Source: Adiantum capillus-veneris (lineage: Eukaryota > Streptophyta > Polypodiopsida > Polypodiales > Pteridaceae). Taken from it: a stretch of 64,000 bases of DNA. The position numbers and the translations under genes were made by a program. The stretch is taken from assembly GCA_014529385.2 (NCBI GenBank), contig CM043949.1, positions 146,611,850 to 146,675,849 of the forward strand, read 5' to 3'. This document shows positions 37,010 through 49,321 of this stretch, in pieces (positions within the stretch are counted from its first letter, which is position 1; each line of letters starts with the position of its first letter). The notes beneath the pieces are model-generated. The model saw only the letters and a list, made by a program, of their open reading frames with translations. It was not told where the DNA came from and did no database searches.

Positions 37010-39253
37010 AGCGTTATAAGCATATACTATCTTTTTACAAGACTAACCGACATGAAGCCTAGGTTTACTTGAACCCTAATGAAGATTATGTTGTTCACAT
37101 TGATGACCATGGTATTGAGTTTGAAGAAGAGATTAGGGCAAACAAACAAGGAAAAATGTACATGGGTAGAAACGGAACTCAGTATATACAAGTCAAAAAC
37201 CCTGATGTGGTAGACAAATGGGGGTTAAAGAAAACACCATAAACCCGGATATGTCAGCAAAAGAAGGACCACCAACTTTAGAATTCGAGGGATACGATCA
37301 AGTAGATTTGAAGCCTTTGAAACGGCTTAGTACGGATAATCCTAGGATCGGGGTCTATTGTTGGAAAGATAGAAACATAAAAGATCTTTTGTGGACTTTG
37401 CATGCCAAACCAGGACAACTAAAGGCCATGAAGATCATCTATATCTTCAAGATCAAAGATAAGGGATCATCAGACCTACCAACCTACCTGTTTAGGGATT
37501 TTTATAACAACAACTTTGTTATGATGACTCCTGAGGAGGTAGAACAAACCAAATACCAAGTGTATTCCATAAGGATTGGATATTGGGACAAGGACCAGAA
37601 ACCATTCTAAGAGATGAACACCGTGAGAGATCATTTGAGAGTAATGTGGAGAAACCAGAAACCACCTCATCACGTAGAAAACCGGGTGACACTAAGGCCA
37701 GTCCAGGGCTACATGAGTCACTATTTCCAACAGACTGGTTTGAAGGACTCGAAATAGAACCAACTGCCAGGAGACCGGGAGTTGAACCAAACAGATGCAT
37801 TAGGCCAGCTAATTTTTAGAAATGGGTCAAAAAATACAGTGGATCAGGGGATCCATACGACCACTTAGCAAGCTTTAAGCAAGTGCTAAGAGCAGAACGT
37901 ATATTCGATTTCCATACTCAATTCGAGGGGTTTGGAATGACATTAGAAGGAAAAGCATTGACATGGTTCCAAAACATTCCACCAAGGTCAATCATGGACT
38001 TGAACACATTAGCTCAAGGATTTGTAGTTGCTTTCCAAAACAGAGATCAAACATAATACGGTAGCTCAAATCTACAGCTTTAAACAAAAACATGGTGAGT
38101 CTGTTAGGGATTGTGCAACTCGAATGAAACAATACATTGCCAGATGCCCAGGGCTAGAGATACCTGCAGAAGAACGACTCATATCTTTGTTTCTAGAGAG
38201 ACTGCTAAACAAAGAACTTCATGCTATACTCTATAGTAAAAAGCATACAACCCTAGAAGAGTGTGTGTCAGATGACTTAGGAGACAATTGTGATATTTTC
38301 AATGAAGAAGATGTCGCTAAGGATAACCAAAGCAAGAAAACAGCATCCAGTAAACTAGCACAAGTGGGAACAGCTGCTGCAGCACCACTTTCATCCATAG
38401 AAGACATGCTCAAAAGGATGAACGACATGATGAACAACATGCAAAAAGCACCTACGAGGGGACCAGGACAAGGGATACCTCAACAGGGACAACCAATTAG
38501 GCCACAAAAATAGTGTGCAATTGAGGGTAAATGGACCAACCCTAAGACCCACGAGTGCTACTTCAGACCAAAGTATGATTGGAATGTTCAGTACATGCCC
38601 ATGAGGCCACAAGGACAACCCATGTACAGATATCAACCTAATATGGCCCAAGCTCAAAGACCACCAATGGGTATGGAAAGACCTCAACCTGTGTTGGGAC
38701 AACAACCTTCGTACCTAGGACATAATGCAGTGCCTGTAAAGTACATGCACTCCAAAGGAGTCATAGATGAACAAGCATTAGTGCCTATTACAACCTATTC
38801 AGAGCCTAGTCCATTTACAGTAATGGTAGAAGGATATTGGTGTAATTCACATCCACCACCAATGGAAGAAACCGTGACTTATGCTCCACCAGAGCTCGCA
38901 CCAATGTATTATGTAGCTAATCAAGGTGTCAGACTCCCATGGTAAGACCCATGATTAAGCCAAGAACGAGAAATTGTCATAACTGTGGTGTAGATGATCA
39001 CTGGAAAAATGAATGTCCAGAGCCTGACAAAAACCTCAAGCCAGTTGAAGCCTATTGCATACAATGTCGCAAAAAGGGAGGACACTTTCCGGAAGATTGT
39101 CCTAAAAATCCTTCAAACAAGGATAAAACAGTAGTAAACGTGTTCCAAGTGATACCTAGTAGCTCATCAAAGAGTGAACTGATTGCTCCAATCAAGGTAA
39201 TCACTAGAGCCCAGGCCAAGAAAAAGAAACACAACTCCTTTGATGATTCGTAA
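37010..39253 (+). pseudogene. Element A gag, second copy and remainder
   Basis: 37010-37985 repeats the N-terminal gag of 20540-21494. It then continues into MDLNTLAQGFVVAFQNR-like capsid helices, SFKQKHGESVRDCATRMKQY and LFLERLLNKELHAILYSKKH, a proline/methionine/glutamine-rich linker (38595-38945) and two zinc knuckles (CHNCGVDDHWKNEC; CIQCRKKGGHFPEDC, the second with five residues before His). Stops at 37610 (TAA) and 37818 (TAG) stand where the first copy has CAA and CAG. A further TAG is at 38512. Confidence 0.88.
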
Positions 39254-39361
39254 AATACGAAAGTTTCCTCTCAAAGAATCAAAAGGAGCAGAAGCAAAAG
39301 ATATGAGATAAGAAAACAAAAACAACAGGTTGAAATCAAGGAGAAAGCAAAAAAGCTATTC

Positions 39362-40015
39362 TAGGAAAAGTTGAAAGAAACGGGAAGTGAAATCAAGGAA
39401 ACAACAGTGAAATCTAGAGTATCCATTCTGGTTGATAAAATTTTTGAGCCTATTAATGACGCATTGAAAGCCTACCAAGTAGGACTTAAAGCACGTAAAA
39501 ACATGGAAAACAAACGGAAAAACTATCCTTCTCCAGACATGGAAGTAGCTAAGCTGGAAGCTTATCAAAATTTGGTAGGAATCACGCAAGAAATGCTGGA
39601 AAAACAAAAACCCAATCTTGAAAGTATTGCAAAACCTGCTTGTGGTAAGAGACACTAAATAAAAATCCAATGTGGTGGCCGAAACCCACCTTGAAACAAA
39701 AGAACCAGAGCTTATAGTGCCTAACAACGAAGATGCCTTAGACGGAATTCCATTCATAGAGGAAGATTGGCCAGGACACTTATGGGAAAAAATGAGAGAG
39801 ATCAATGATGGGAGCCTAACTCTAAAGTTAGCTCCTATAGAGGAAGTCTGGTTGGATAACCTACCTTCTGATGTAAACATGAATGTACAATCCTTGTACG
39901 AGGATTGCAAATCTGAAGCTTCAGGAATGTCGAAACCATTGACCTTGAAAAAAATACCCTCTTACTTGGGAGATAACAAAGATGAATCCATAGTGTGTAA
40001 GACCACTTGAGTAAA
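39362..40015 (+). pseudogene. Element A gag-protease linker
   Basis: Two open stretches (39371-39658 and 39672-40010) in different frames encode charged, helical text (VSILVDKIFEPINDALKAYQ; IPFIEEDWPGHLWEKMREIN). They are unrecognised but lie between the zinc knuckles and protease of the same element, so are probably part of its polyprotein. Confidence 0.55.
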
Positions 40016-40058
40016 AAGAGCTGAACAGACACTAGAAGTAGACAACATTCATTCAATC

Positions 40059-40795
40059 GTGTCTAAACCCATCCTATGCACTCTTACCTTGGGAGGACTG
40101 TTAAAACTCAGTCCATACTTATGGAATGATCTACAGAGGACCGTAGAGAAGGTGGGGATAACGGGGTTGATCTCAAAAAATTTGCAAAATTTGAAAAACA
40201 AAATGGACAACAAAGAGATTCGATATGTTCCCATGAACAAAGTCGGAGAATATTATGAAGGGGAAGAAGAAAACACCACCCTCCCCGTGAAATATAATGA
40301 CATTGAAACCATGGCAATACTGGATAGTGGAGCAGGCATAGCCATAGCCACTAAAGCAATATGGGAATCCTGGGGACAGCCAGCCATTAGAAAAACTCGA
40401 ATGAAATTACAATTGGGAATGATGGACACATTGAGAGACCATTAGGGCTGCTTGAAAAAGTGATAGTTAATTCCTATGGAATTGAATATCAACACACTTT
40501 TGCTATAGTAGACTTTGGGAAAAAACTCAACTATGAAACTATATTGGGAAGACCTTTCATGCGACAAGTACATCTTATCCAAGATTGGGGAAACAATTAT
40601 CTGTACTTGAAGCAAGTGGGATCTATAACAAGAGTAAATCTAAAATATCACACTTATAGAGATGTCTTGAAAGCACCCATACAAGAGTTTGATTCAGTCT
40701 CTTCGGCTGAAACTAAGCTTCCATCCTGGTTAAACAAGGACACTCCTATTTGGATGTGTGGAGCTTCAGAAAATGGAAGCTTAAGACGAGAATAA
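40059..40795 (+). pseudogene. Element A aspartic protease
   Basis: Retropepsin with MAILDSGAGIAIATKAIW (active Asp-Ser-Gly) and, after a TAG at 40443, the C-terminal YETILGRPFMRQ and HLIQDWGNNYLYL. About 60 conserved residues precede the active site. Only the stop and frame change interrupt it. Confidence 0.88.
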
Positions 40796-41710
40796 TGTAT
40801 CCTAGAAAGGGACTGCACAGACGAAGCCTATGTACCTGAACTCTTTCCAGAGCATTTGCTTGAGCCATTTGAATGGACTCAAATTTTAGCGACAATGGAT
40901 GTATGTGTGAATACGTCTATGCCTACTCAATTTTGTGATGAGCATGCCTAGGAAATAATTCCCATCCAAACGATTTCAATCCTCAACATAGAAGACAAAG
41001 ATGAGGAGCCCAAGGACTTAATGAAAGCTCAACAAGTCTTTTCAAACCTCTATTATGATGCAACTGATGAGTTAGATGAACACTTAGTTACCTCAAAAGG
41101 TTCGGGGTCAAAAAAAGAACATATGATACCTAAGCTACTCTTAAAAGGAGGAGAGGAAAAGTTTTTTGACTTTCCAAACCAGATATCGAGAAGAAAAAAA
41201 TGGTATAGATAAAAAAGAGACACCAGATACGTTAAAACACGACCTATGCCATCAGTCTCCAGTAGAACACAATTCCTGATGCAGATAGATGCAAATGATT
41301 GTGTCAAGGATAAAATCACTGGCAGATATCCTTCAAACAAAAATTCAGAAATGTCTCAAACATCAAGAAAAAAAAGGAAGGATACTCAAGCGAACCCACA
41401 GGATAAGAAACCACTCATGACTCAAATCGAGCGAAAAAAGAAATATCAAGAGTTGAAAAAAGCTATAAAGGAGATATACACGACCAAAATGGAAACCACG
41501 GAAGAGGATGGTAAGGATGTAATGAGTGTTCCATCCCATCACAAAAAGTATACTCTCCAAGATCAAAAAATCATAGTCGAACAACCTGTTAGGGAAATAC
41601 AGAAACAGGGCGTCTATTACGAAGGGCCTGAAAACGCTAAAAGGATAGACTTGGTTGAACCAGGAGAAGAGCCTAAACCTGCTTACATTGCGAATGACCT
41701 AACATAAGAA
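40796..41710 (+). pseudogene. Element A protease-RT linker
   Basis: Open stretches at 41021-41212 and 41246-41707 encode acidic, then lysine-rich, low-complexity text without a known fold. 41580-41700 (YYEGPENAKRIDLVEPGEEP) leads directly into the RT in the same direction and may be its N-terminal arm. Confidence 0.5.
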
Positions 41711-42284
41711 GAAGAAGAGCTCTTGCTGAGCTTGTTAAAGGAATATCGAGATATATTCGTTTGGTCTTACAAGGATCTCAAGGGTGTTGATCCAGAAATC
41801 TGTCAACATACCATACCCATGAGAGATGATGCGAAACCAAGTAGACAAAGGCCATACACGTATAGTGAAACATTTGCCACGAAGATAAAAGAAGAGATTG
41901 AGAAACTAAAGGAAGCCAAATTCATTTACGAAATTGAATACACAGATTGGGTGTCTCCAATTGTGATAGTACCCAAGAAGATGGAAAATTACGAGTGTGT
42001 GTTAATCTCAAAAAGGTGAATGCAGCTACTATTAGAGACAACTTTCCTCTTCCAATCACTGAGCATGTTTTAGAAAGAGTTGTAGGAAAAGAAGCTTACG
42101 GTTTCTTAGACGGATTTTTGGGATACAATCAACTTTTCGTTGACCAAAAAGATCAGCATAAAACTGCTTTTGCAACAAAATGGGGTATATTTGCTTATCG
42201 GGTTATGTCGTTTGGGTTAACTAATGCTCCAGCCATGATGAACCATGCTTTTAAAGAATATCTTAGGAAATTCTTAGAAGTATA
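41711..42284 (+). pseudogene. Element A reverse transcriptase, first part
   Basis: RT fingers and palm: EYRDIFVWSYKDLKGVDPEI, TDWVSPIVIVPKK, a frameshift near 41990, LRVCVNLKKVNAATIRDNFP, FLDGFLGYNQLFVDQKDQHK (first catalytic Asp) and FGLTNAPAMMNHAFKEYL. It breaks at GTATA (42280-42284), exactly where the Y-x-D-D box begins, because element L inserted there. Confidence 0.93.
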
Positions 42285-42438
42285 TACAAGACAAGGGAAG
42301 CTAGAGCCTGAGAGTCCACCACCCAGCCACCCATTATATAGGCAAGCCCTTGGCCTTTTGCCCTAGTTGGACTCCCCGTTCCACACCGCCTAGCCCGGCC
42401 CTGCCCTTGTCTAGTCCGGCCTTGCCGGTGTCCTGACA
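42285..42438 (-). repeat. Element L 3' LTR
   Basis: 154 bp, near-identical to 47900-48053; its outermost bases have mutated from TGTAAG to TACAAG. It contains CATTATATAGGC, which on the minus strand is a TATATAATG promoter core. Confidence 0.92.
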
Positions 42439-42452
42439 GTACTCCCCCCTTA
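42439..42452 (-). promoter_or_regulatory. Element L polypurine tract
   Basis: On the minus strand TTAAGGGGGGAGTAC abuts the LTR start TGTCAGGACACC. Confidence 0.85.
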
Positions 42453-42640
42453 AGAAGAGTTTTCGTCCTCGAAAACAAAAGTGGGGAACTTCTTCTTAAG
42501 AACACTAATGTTTTCCCAAGTGGCATCCTTCATGGATCCAGCTGTTTGGTTGACCGAAACACGGCTCCGTAGGAGGTTCAATGAAACCAAGAGTAACATC
42601 TTGATTTTCCACATTGTTGTTCGTTTGCAGCCAGCTTGTG
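42450..42640 (-). pseudogene. Chromovirus pol C-terminal remnant in element L
   Basis: On the minus strand, ending in TAA at 42450-42452, the frame reads GSMKDATWENISVLKKKFPT then FVFEDENSS. D-A-T-W-E followed by a short helix with K-F-P and an E-D-E tail is the normal ending of chromovirus integrases (end of the chromodomain), directly followed by the polypurine tract. It is too short to stand out as an ORF but is the only protein trace in L, and shows which kind of element it derives from. Confidence 0.75.
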
Positions 42641-45104
42641 TTACTGATTCCTATCATATCATTGTGTGTAGACTCCATTTAGAACACCCATGAGTATTCA
42701 AAACGAGTTATCACACGAAGATGTACCCTAAAGAGTACCTCTTTTCACTTTCCATGAAATTAACTTGCTAACATGCTCATCAGCCAAGTTTAAGTCCTTG
42801 ACTTGTTTTCCAATTTCAGCAGTAGTAAACAACCCCACCATCACTAGTGTTCAAGGTTGAGAACTTGATTTATACATGAAGAGACTACACCTAGTCGCAA
42901 CCATGCTTTAATCTTTATAAGCAAACTCCAAGTAGAGCAATAAATGCTTACCAATTGGATAGTGTGGTGCTAACGTACGCACTTGCATATCCTTTAGCAC
43001 AAGATTACACTTTGTAACCTGCATATCCCCTTGGATAAGTGACAGTACTGCGGTGTATTTCCCCCACGGTTTACAGCCAGTCTTTCCAGATGGCTGGTAA
43101 ATGGGAATCACAATATTGTACCACATTGCTCGGGAATCAACAATTGGATGAATAACCAGCGTGGTTAACTTGAAAGATCTACAAACATCCAAACCAAGCC
43201 ATGACCTCTATTGGTGATTGGTAGACCGAAAAGTAAACTCACAGAGATACTACACATAGAGTGCAAAAATGCTTCAGAAGCAACAACTTGAGGAATATGC
43301 CTGCCGTTCCAAATCAGCCTTTGCTAAACACTAGGGCCCATAACACCTAGTGTGCATGCATTTAGCAAAAAACAGATCTGAACCTGTATATCCATGGTGA
43401 TCCTTGGCAATACTTATGGCAAATGTGATGCGTCTAGCACACATTGAAAAGGAATATAAATAGTTCTAAAAAGAAAATAAATACTTGCAGTTGCAATCTT
43501 GTGCAAGCCTTGTTGAAACGTCTAAACAGTAATAGAAGTGAAACATTGATCACTTCTAGGTACAAACAATGAAACTTTTTCATTAACATCTTAGAGCCTT
43601 GCTATATGTATAAACAACCATCTGTAATGTTGTTTAGTAGTACTTGTACGTGAACAAGTCATTCTAAGTATCCGACAATTTTTGGCCCACTGAAATTGCT
43701 CCTGATACGTCGTGCTACAAATGGTCTAGAAAACTGATTGGACCAGCACTTAGGGACTTTGTCGTGACACATACTTGATATAGTGGGCGCCAGTGTCAGT
43801 CCCAGAGACTCATATCCTCCACATGTGGAATATGTTTCATGTAAGAATGTTTGAAAAAAGAACATTCTTCAAGTACAAGATGTACTTGTGCGTGGAGGTA
43901 AGCATAAACACTCTACGACGGGAGTGAGAGGGGCCCTCATTATCCTTGCTCCACACTGGCTAAACCTAACTCCTTGAGTCCCTAGACCATGTTGTATCCC
44001 ATGTGACAACATGTGCCAAATCGAATCCGACAAGTGGATTCATCAGCATAATGTACATTGGACACTATGGCCCCAAAATACTTGTTCCGACCTGCCCTTG
44101 GCATGGCCCTAAAATATTCAAGCGTATTTAAACGACTTGAAAAACTCAAGCAATACATACGAAAAACTGGAATAACACCAAATCAATAGATGAGTACCTG
44201 GATATTGAACTGAATGTTCACTTACACGTATTCAAGTATAGAGGAACATGGTGTCCATCTGTGAGAGAGAGAAAAAAAACAAGCAACATTGCACTGGAAA
44301 CCCTGGGTGTTGCCTTTGCAATCCAAACCCTTCAATTAGGATCTACGTACTCAAACCCTTTGGTAAGACCCTTTGTAGAAACTGCTCGACTAGCAGGTAA
44401 TGGTAACCAACATAGTTAACCGTGTGCAGAACGATGAAAATCAACTTGAAAAGTTGAATTGTTCCGCTACCACGTGGTAGATTGCGGAATTCTTTCCTTG
44501 AAAGTATAACGAGACTAGATCAAAGTGTGATCCTCCATGACCATGTGATGATTTAGTAAGCACCCGCGGGGTCGTACCCCAAAACTGGGATGCCATAGAT
44601 GCTCGTAGTGCTATAGAGAGAGTAAGAAATCCACACAAGTGAGATGTCTAGCTCGTATTAATAGCCATGATGTCTCAATTGTTTGCTGACTCTAGATCCC
44701 ATGGTATAGACCAGCTGATGTAAGTGCAAGAGTATCAACAACTCAACTTGAGCGTCGCACTAGGAACATATAGTGCGGAAATGACACCCTAGACCTCCGT
44801 ACTGGCAAGACTCTTACTTGTCCAGTAATATCAATGTGTACTTCCCTGGGTAGAGCTGTTTGATCTTGAAAACAGTCACTCAAACAATGCTAGTAGTTAG
44901 GCCTACCCGTGGCCTGACAATGGATCTTAGCCAATGTAGCTCATAGCCATGATGAAAATTAGTGTTCAATGGACAAACCGATGAATACTAATTTGAGTAG
45001 CATCTTAGTCACGTGTTAGTTGAGAGGTAGAGCACCTTGGCTCAAGCTGACTCACGAGCAAAACATGTATCAAAAGCTTCGTGAACGATTTGCATTATTC
45101 CCAT

Positions 45105-45106
<2 letters not shown>

Positions 45107-45157
<51 letters not shown>
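45107..45157. repeat. (GA)n microsatellite
   Basis: About 50 bases of GA with one AAAG interruption. Confidence 0.95.
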
Positions 45158-45158
<1 letters not shown>

Positions 45159-46015
45159 CATGAGCATGCTGGGCTGAGGAACTTTTCTTAAGGTTTTAGA
45201 GAGTGTACACAAGCTGTGTGCTCTTACGCATCTTATGTCTAAATTGTAGCTTATCCTATAAGCAATCCATAGTTTTTAGGTATGACTCTCTCATCGAGAG
45301 AGGTAGCAGAAAAACAGAAAACTCATTCCAACCCACCTACCATGCAGGGGTCGTGATTGTATGAGGACGACTTAGCATCGGCACTTTGCCCGTAAGTCCT
45401 AGAGGTAGGTTCCTTGTAGTGTTGTTGTGTGTTGATAGCAACCAACAATCATATTAAACAATCCCTTTGTTAGTCTGTCCGTGACAGAGTTACAAGGGTG
45501 ATAGCCGAAGCGTAATTCATGAGGCGGTAGAATTGAATCCACCGAAGTAGCATGCCTTGCATCCAGTATGGTAAGCCCTTGGCGAGAGTGATGGCCTCAA
45601 CCGTGAGAACCGAAACCGTGAGTGCCTTGCACAGTTTAGACTAGTAGGGATTCTGATACTCCCTATGTTGCCAGTTCCCCAAAGCCTTGCCTCATATGAA
45701 AGTGCCAAAGCACTTTGCTTTGCACAATGCGAGTAATTTCCAAGTAAAGTCTAAACAGGAAAAAACAAGAAAAACTTAAACTTGGCTAACCTGTCATTGT
45801 TGCTACAACCAGTTGTCATGAAATTTGGAAGGAAAAACTCGTTCCAAAACGTCTTATAGCCATGTTTGCACAGACACCATTGTATATCCTATACACTTGT
45901 CTGGTACATAATGAAATAACATGCAATATGAATTATCCTGCAAACACATTGCCTATTTCTTCCCGATTTTGTATGGTCATACCACATGCCAAACGTGTGA
46001 AGTCTCAATACAAAA

Positions 46016-46215
46016 TTGAGCAATTATGAAAGCCGTGCTTCACATAAATACTTCTATGCTCATAGCGAACATATATTCTTGCCAATTTACAGAGCAAAAG
46101 AAAGTCAACCTTGTTGAGCATTTATGAAAGCCGTGCTTCACATAAATACTTCTATGCTCATAGCGAACATATATTCTTGCCAATTTACACGACAAAAAAA
46201 ACAGTCGACCTTGTT
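46016..46215. repeat. ~98-bp tandem duplication
   Basis: ATGAAAGCCGTGCTTCACAT recurs at 46026 and 46124. The copies are near-identical over about 75 bases, with diverged tails that both contain CGACCTTGTTGAGCATT-like text. Confidence 0.93.
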
Positions 46216-47718
46216 GAGCATTGACTGATAATCGACCTGTTGAATTGGCCCCAAAATACTGAAAAGCAAAAAAACTTGCAAAATATGTATTGTGTACCTG
46301 CTTGGCTTGATTACTTTGTCCTTGATATATTTGTAAATATTGTCCTTGACCTATATGTAGATATGGATCCCTCCTTCTGGAATCTTTGATTCCCCCAAGT
46401 TAGAGACCATGCCCATACTCGCTAGGTAATTTTGCCTAGTTGGAGCCTTGTTCCGTTGTGAAAACATGATGGAAGCACCGTCGTGCAGCTTTTGACAGTG
46501 GTATATCGAAGTAATTCCCACCACTTTGTGTCTTTGTCGAGCGAAATTCCATACCCAAGGCATATAAATATTTACCAATTGGTAGCAACCTCGCGACCGT
46601 TAACCATTCGTGCATGTTTTTCCTGAAAACTTTAGTCAAATACAAAAATTGTAAACCTTATTGAGATGCGTACCTCCCTTTCATGTCAAATTTAATCACT
46701 AGAATTTGGACGAATCTTCCAATCCTATGAAAAGCTGGTCACTTTCATGATCAAGGTACTTTGCATCCCTTGCATGTTGTTTGCCTCTTGTGGCATGTTG
46801 TGCCGAAAAGGCGTCAGTCCGTCTACTTCCTTTTGAAAAAATTGTTGGATCGACCACATTGCCTACGTTTTCGAAACTGAGAAGCTTCCTTGCCACATGA
46901 CTGGCATCCAAATTCTTGATTTCATGTGATTGCCAGCTTCTGAACACGAGGTTGATTCCATGGTCATGATGTCCTGACATCATGCCGATGGCTTTGCAAA
47001 GTGGTATTAGTCATTGACTTCATGATGTATTTGAGCTTGCCCTCCTTGCTTTGAAACCTTGCAGACTCGCCCTCCGTGCGACGTGGTAGGGATGGGCCTA
47101 AGTTTGGATAATTTATCAAAACGAGGCCCATGGCCCTTGTGAGGTAGTCGGTTGCGGGGTCACTGGCCTTAAGAGAGGACTATGTCCCTCAACTTTGCAA
47201 TTTCCTACAGCGTGTGTCCCGTCGATGTTGTATGCATGCTTCAAGCCTATCACAAAGCTTGTTTATCAGAGGTGGGCACCATCTTGTCAAACAAACGTAA
47301 TCTGTTTTGGCTATGGGAACGACCCTATGGGGTAGGGTGTCCTAAAATAGGTTTTTTTTTTAAATAACAATAACCACACACTGGCTATGGCGGCAAGCTG
47401 CCTTCTGCGCAGGGATAAAATCCATGGAGGAACACACCACGGATCTCGTTTCGCTACGTTCCTGTGACGAACTTGCCTCTACAAGCCAGGGCAAAACCAA
47501 CAAGACCACCTTCAATAGATTTTGTCATGGCGTTGTGCTTACCTCTTCTCCTCTAAGCGGCCATGCCCACCGCTGGCTTCTCCCTTCAGCTTTTTGCAAG
47601 GGAGGTGTCCCATGCTGTGTGTAGGGGTGCTTGAGCCCGCCATGAAACTCCCCATATAAGGGGTGACCTCTGCGGCTCCGCCCTTGGTTGTCCCTTCCAT
47701 GCACGCCCTCCAGGAAAC

Positions 47719-47741
47719 GAGAGAGAGAGGGGGGGGGGGGG

Positions 47742-47809
<68 letters not shown>
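47719..47809. repeat. Poly(G) run plus (GA)n microsatellite
   Basis: A short GA stretch, about 16 consecutive G, then about 65 bases of GA. It lies about 90 bases inside the primer site of L. Confidence 0.95.
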
Positions 47810-47811
<2 letters not shown>

Positions 47812-47885
47812 ATGCAAAAACCATGCCAAAGAATGCAAGGTTCTCCCTTCCTCCATAGCCCACCTCCATAGCCCACCCTCCTTTG

Positions 47886-47899
47886 AGCTCTGATACCAA
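47886..47899 (-). promoter_or_regulatory. Element L primer-binding site, initiator-Met tRNA
   Basis: The minus strand reads TTGGTATCAGAGCTC directly after the LTR end, a full match to the TGGTATCAGAGC site used with initiator methionine tRNA. Confidence 0.93.
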
Positions 47900-48053
47900 T
47901 GTAAGACAAGCGAAGCTAGAGCCCTAGAGTCCACCACACAACCACCCATTATATAGGCAAGCCCCTGGCCCTTTGCCCTAGTTGAACTCCCCGTTCCACA
48001 CCGCCTAACCCTGCCCTGCCCTTGTCTAGTTCGGCCTTGCCGGTGTCCTGACA
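47900..48053 (-). repeat. Element L 5' LTR
   Basis: 154 bp, plus-strand ends TGTAAGACAAG and TGTCCTGACA, i.e. TG...CA on the minus strand. It is followed by the GTATA target copy. Confidence 0.93.
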
Positions 48054-48058
48054 GTATA

Positions 48059-48487
48059 TATGAATGATCTAAGCGTACATTCATCAATCCGGGCTGATCA
48101 TTTTGAACACCTCAAAAAGGTATTCGAAAAATGTAGACTTTGTAGGATTTGCTTAAACCCTAAAAAATGCACATTCATGGGTAGACAAGGAAAATTTCTT
48201 GGACATATAGTGTCTAAAAATGGCATAGTTACTGATATTGAGAAGATTCATGTCATTGCTAATTTGCCTAGACCAACAACAGTCAAGGGGGTGCAAGCCT
48301 TCATGGGGCATTGTGGGGATTACCAACGGTTCATCTACATGTACGCTATAATTGCAAAACCCATGTATAGCTTGATTACACACTTTGAATGGACCAAGGC
48401 ATGTCAACAATCCTTCATGAAGCTTAAGCAAGCTCTCACCTCAGCTCCAATATTGAAAGCACTAGATTGGAATAAGGTATTCCACGC
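48059..48487 (+). pseudogene. Element A reverse transcriptase, second part
   Basis: Reading resumes after element L with the catalytic box, now Y-M-N-D instead of Y-M-D-D, so one metal-binding Asp is Asn. It continues through HFEHLKKVFEKCRLCRICLN, CTFMGRQGKFLGHIVSKNGI, the connection (GHCGDYQRFIYMYAIIAKPM) and FEWTKACQQSFMKLKQALTS. It ends at FHA where element C inserted, just before RNase H. Confidence 0.93.
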
Positions 48488-49312
48488 TGTCGTGCTGTGA
48501 CACGTACATAGTGGGAACGCATACTACAAGATCTATCTTGTATTATTTTAGATACATAATTATATTTCCTATAGTGTACATATGCATATTTAAGTATAAT
48601 AATAAGCCTTCTATCTCATCCTATTATTTTTCTCAAAGGTAACATATCCTTACTTTACCATCAGAAAATACTATGAGAAAAGCATCAATAGCTCCGCCTC
48701 TTTAACTTGGGGCAAAAAGCATTGATTCTTTATTTCTACTATTTCATTATCATCTCACACCCTAGCTAGATCCTATATCTAGGGTAAACTCCAATATATA
48801 TATATTCTATGTATTTTTTATACTTTTCTTATATTTTTTTTTAAATAGCTACTAGGAGAGAATCAAATCCTAGTGGGACACTAGGTGGCATGATTTCAAA
48901 GATACACTTATTTTAATGCATTATTGTAAGCATGATTACAAAACTTTTTCAAGGAGCAATGTCATGCTTTCATATGGCATGAGGTGTCCTTTGGAATTAA
49001 ATGAAAGTCTAGGCTAAGGAGACCACATGAAGACTTTTGCTGCCATAAATGGACCCTATTTTGATGAATTTTTTACACAAGGTTCCAATCCGAATTGAAA
49101 AACGATTTTAAAATGAAAATCGTAGCTAATGAGCTGAAGTTTTTGCCCATATTTTTACTTTTTTATTTGGAGCCACGGTTGAGGAGATATGATCAAAATA
49201 CTGGACCCCAGTTTGCCCACATCATGCAGGGGCAGCTCATTTCCAACTTTTCCAATTCCTGTTCACACTGGCTCCTCTCTTCTTTTAAAAACCCTTGGGG
49301 GTTCCCTTCACC

Positions 49313-49321
49313 TATAAAAGG
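49313..49321 (+). promoter_or_regulatory. TATA box of C 5' LTR
   Basis: CCTATAAAAGGGG; the equivalent in the 3' LTR is at 57352. The predicted start is about 30 bases downstream. Confidence 0.75.

Larger units (their letters stand above)
42641..47717 (-). other. Element L interior, non-coding
   Basis: No ORF resembles a known protein. It contains a tandem duplication with ~98-bp spacing (46016-46215), a GA tract (45107-45157) and otherwise mixed, stop-rich sequence in all frames. A and T runs near 47350 are short. Confidence 0.75.
42285..48053 (-). mobile_element. Element L: short-LTR, almost non-coding chromovirus derivative
   Basis: LTRs of 154 bp each (42285-42438, 47900-48053) end TGTCCTGACA on the plus strand and are flanked by a perfect GTATA duplication (42280-42284, 48054-48058). 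Orientation is minus: an initiator-Met primer site adjoins the right LTR and a polypurine tract (AAGGGGGGAG) adjoins the left. The 5.5-kb interior has no gag, protease, RT or integrase, only the last codons of a chromovirus-type pol (42450-42640). It is a large retrotransposon derivative needing enzymes in trans. Confidence 0.93.
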
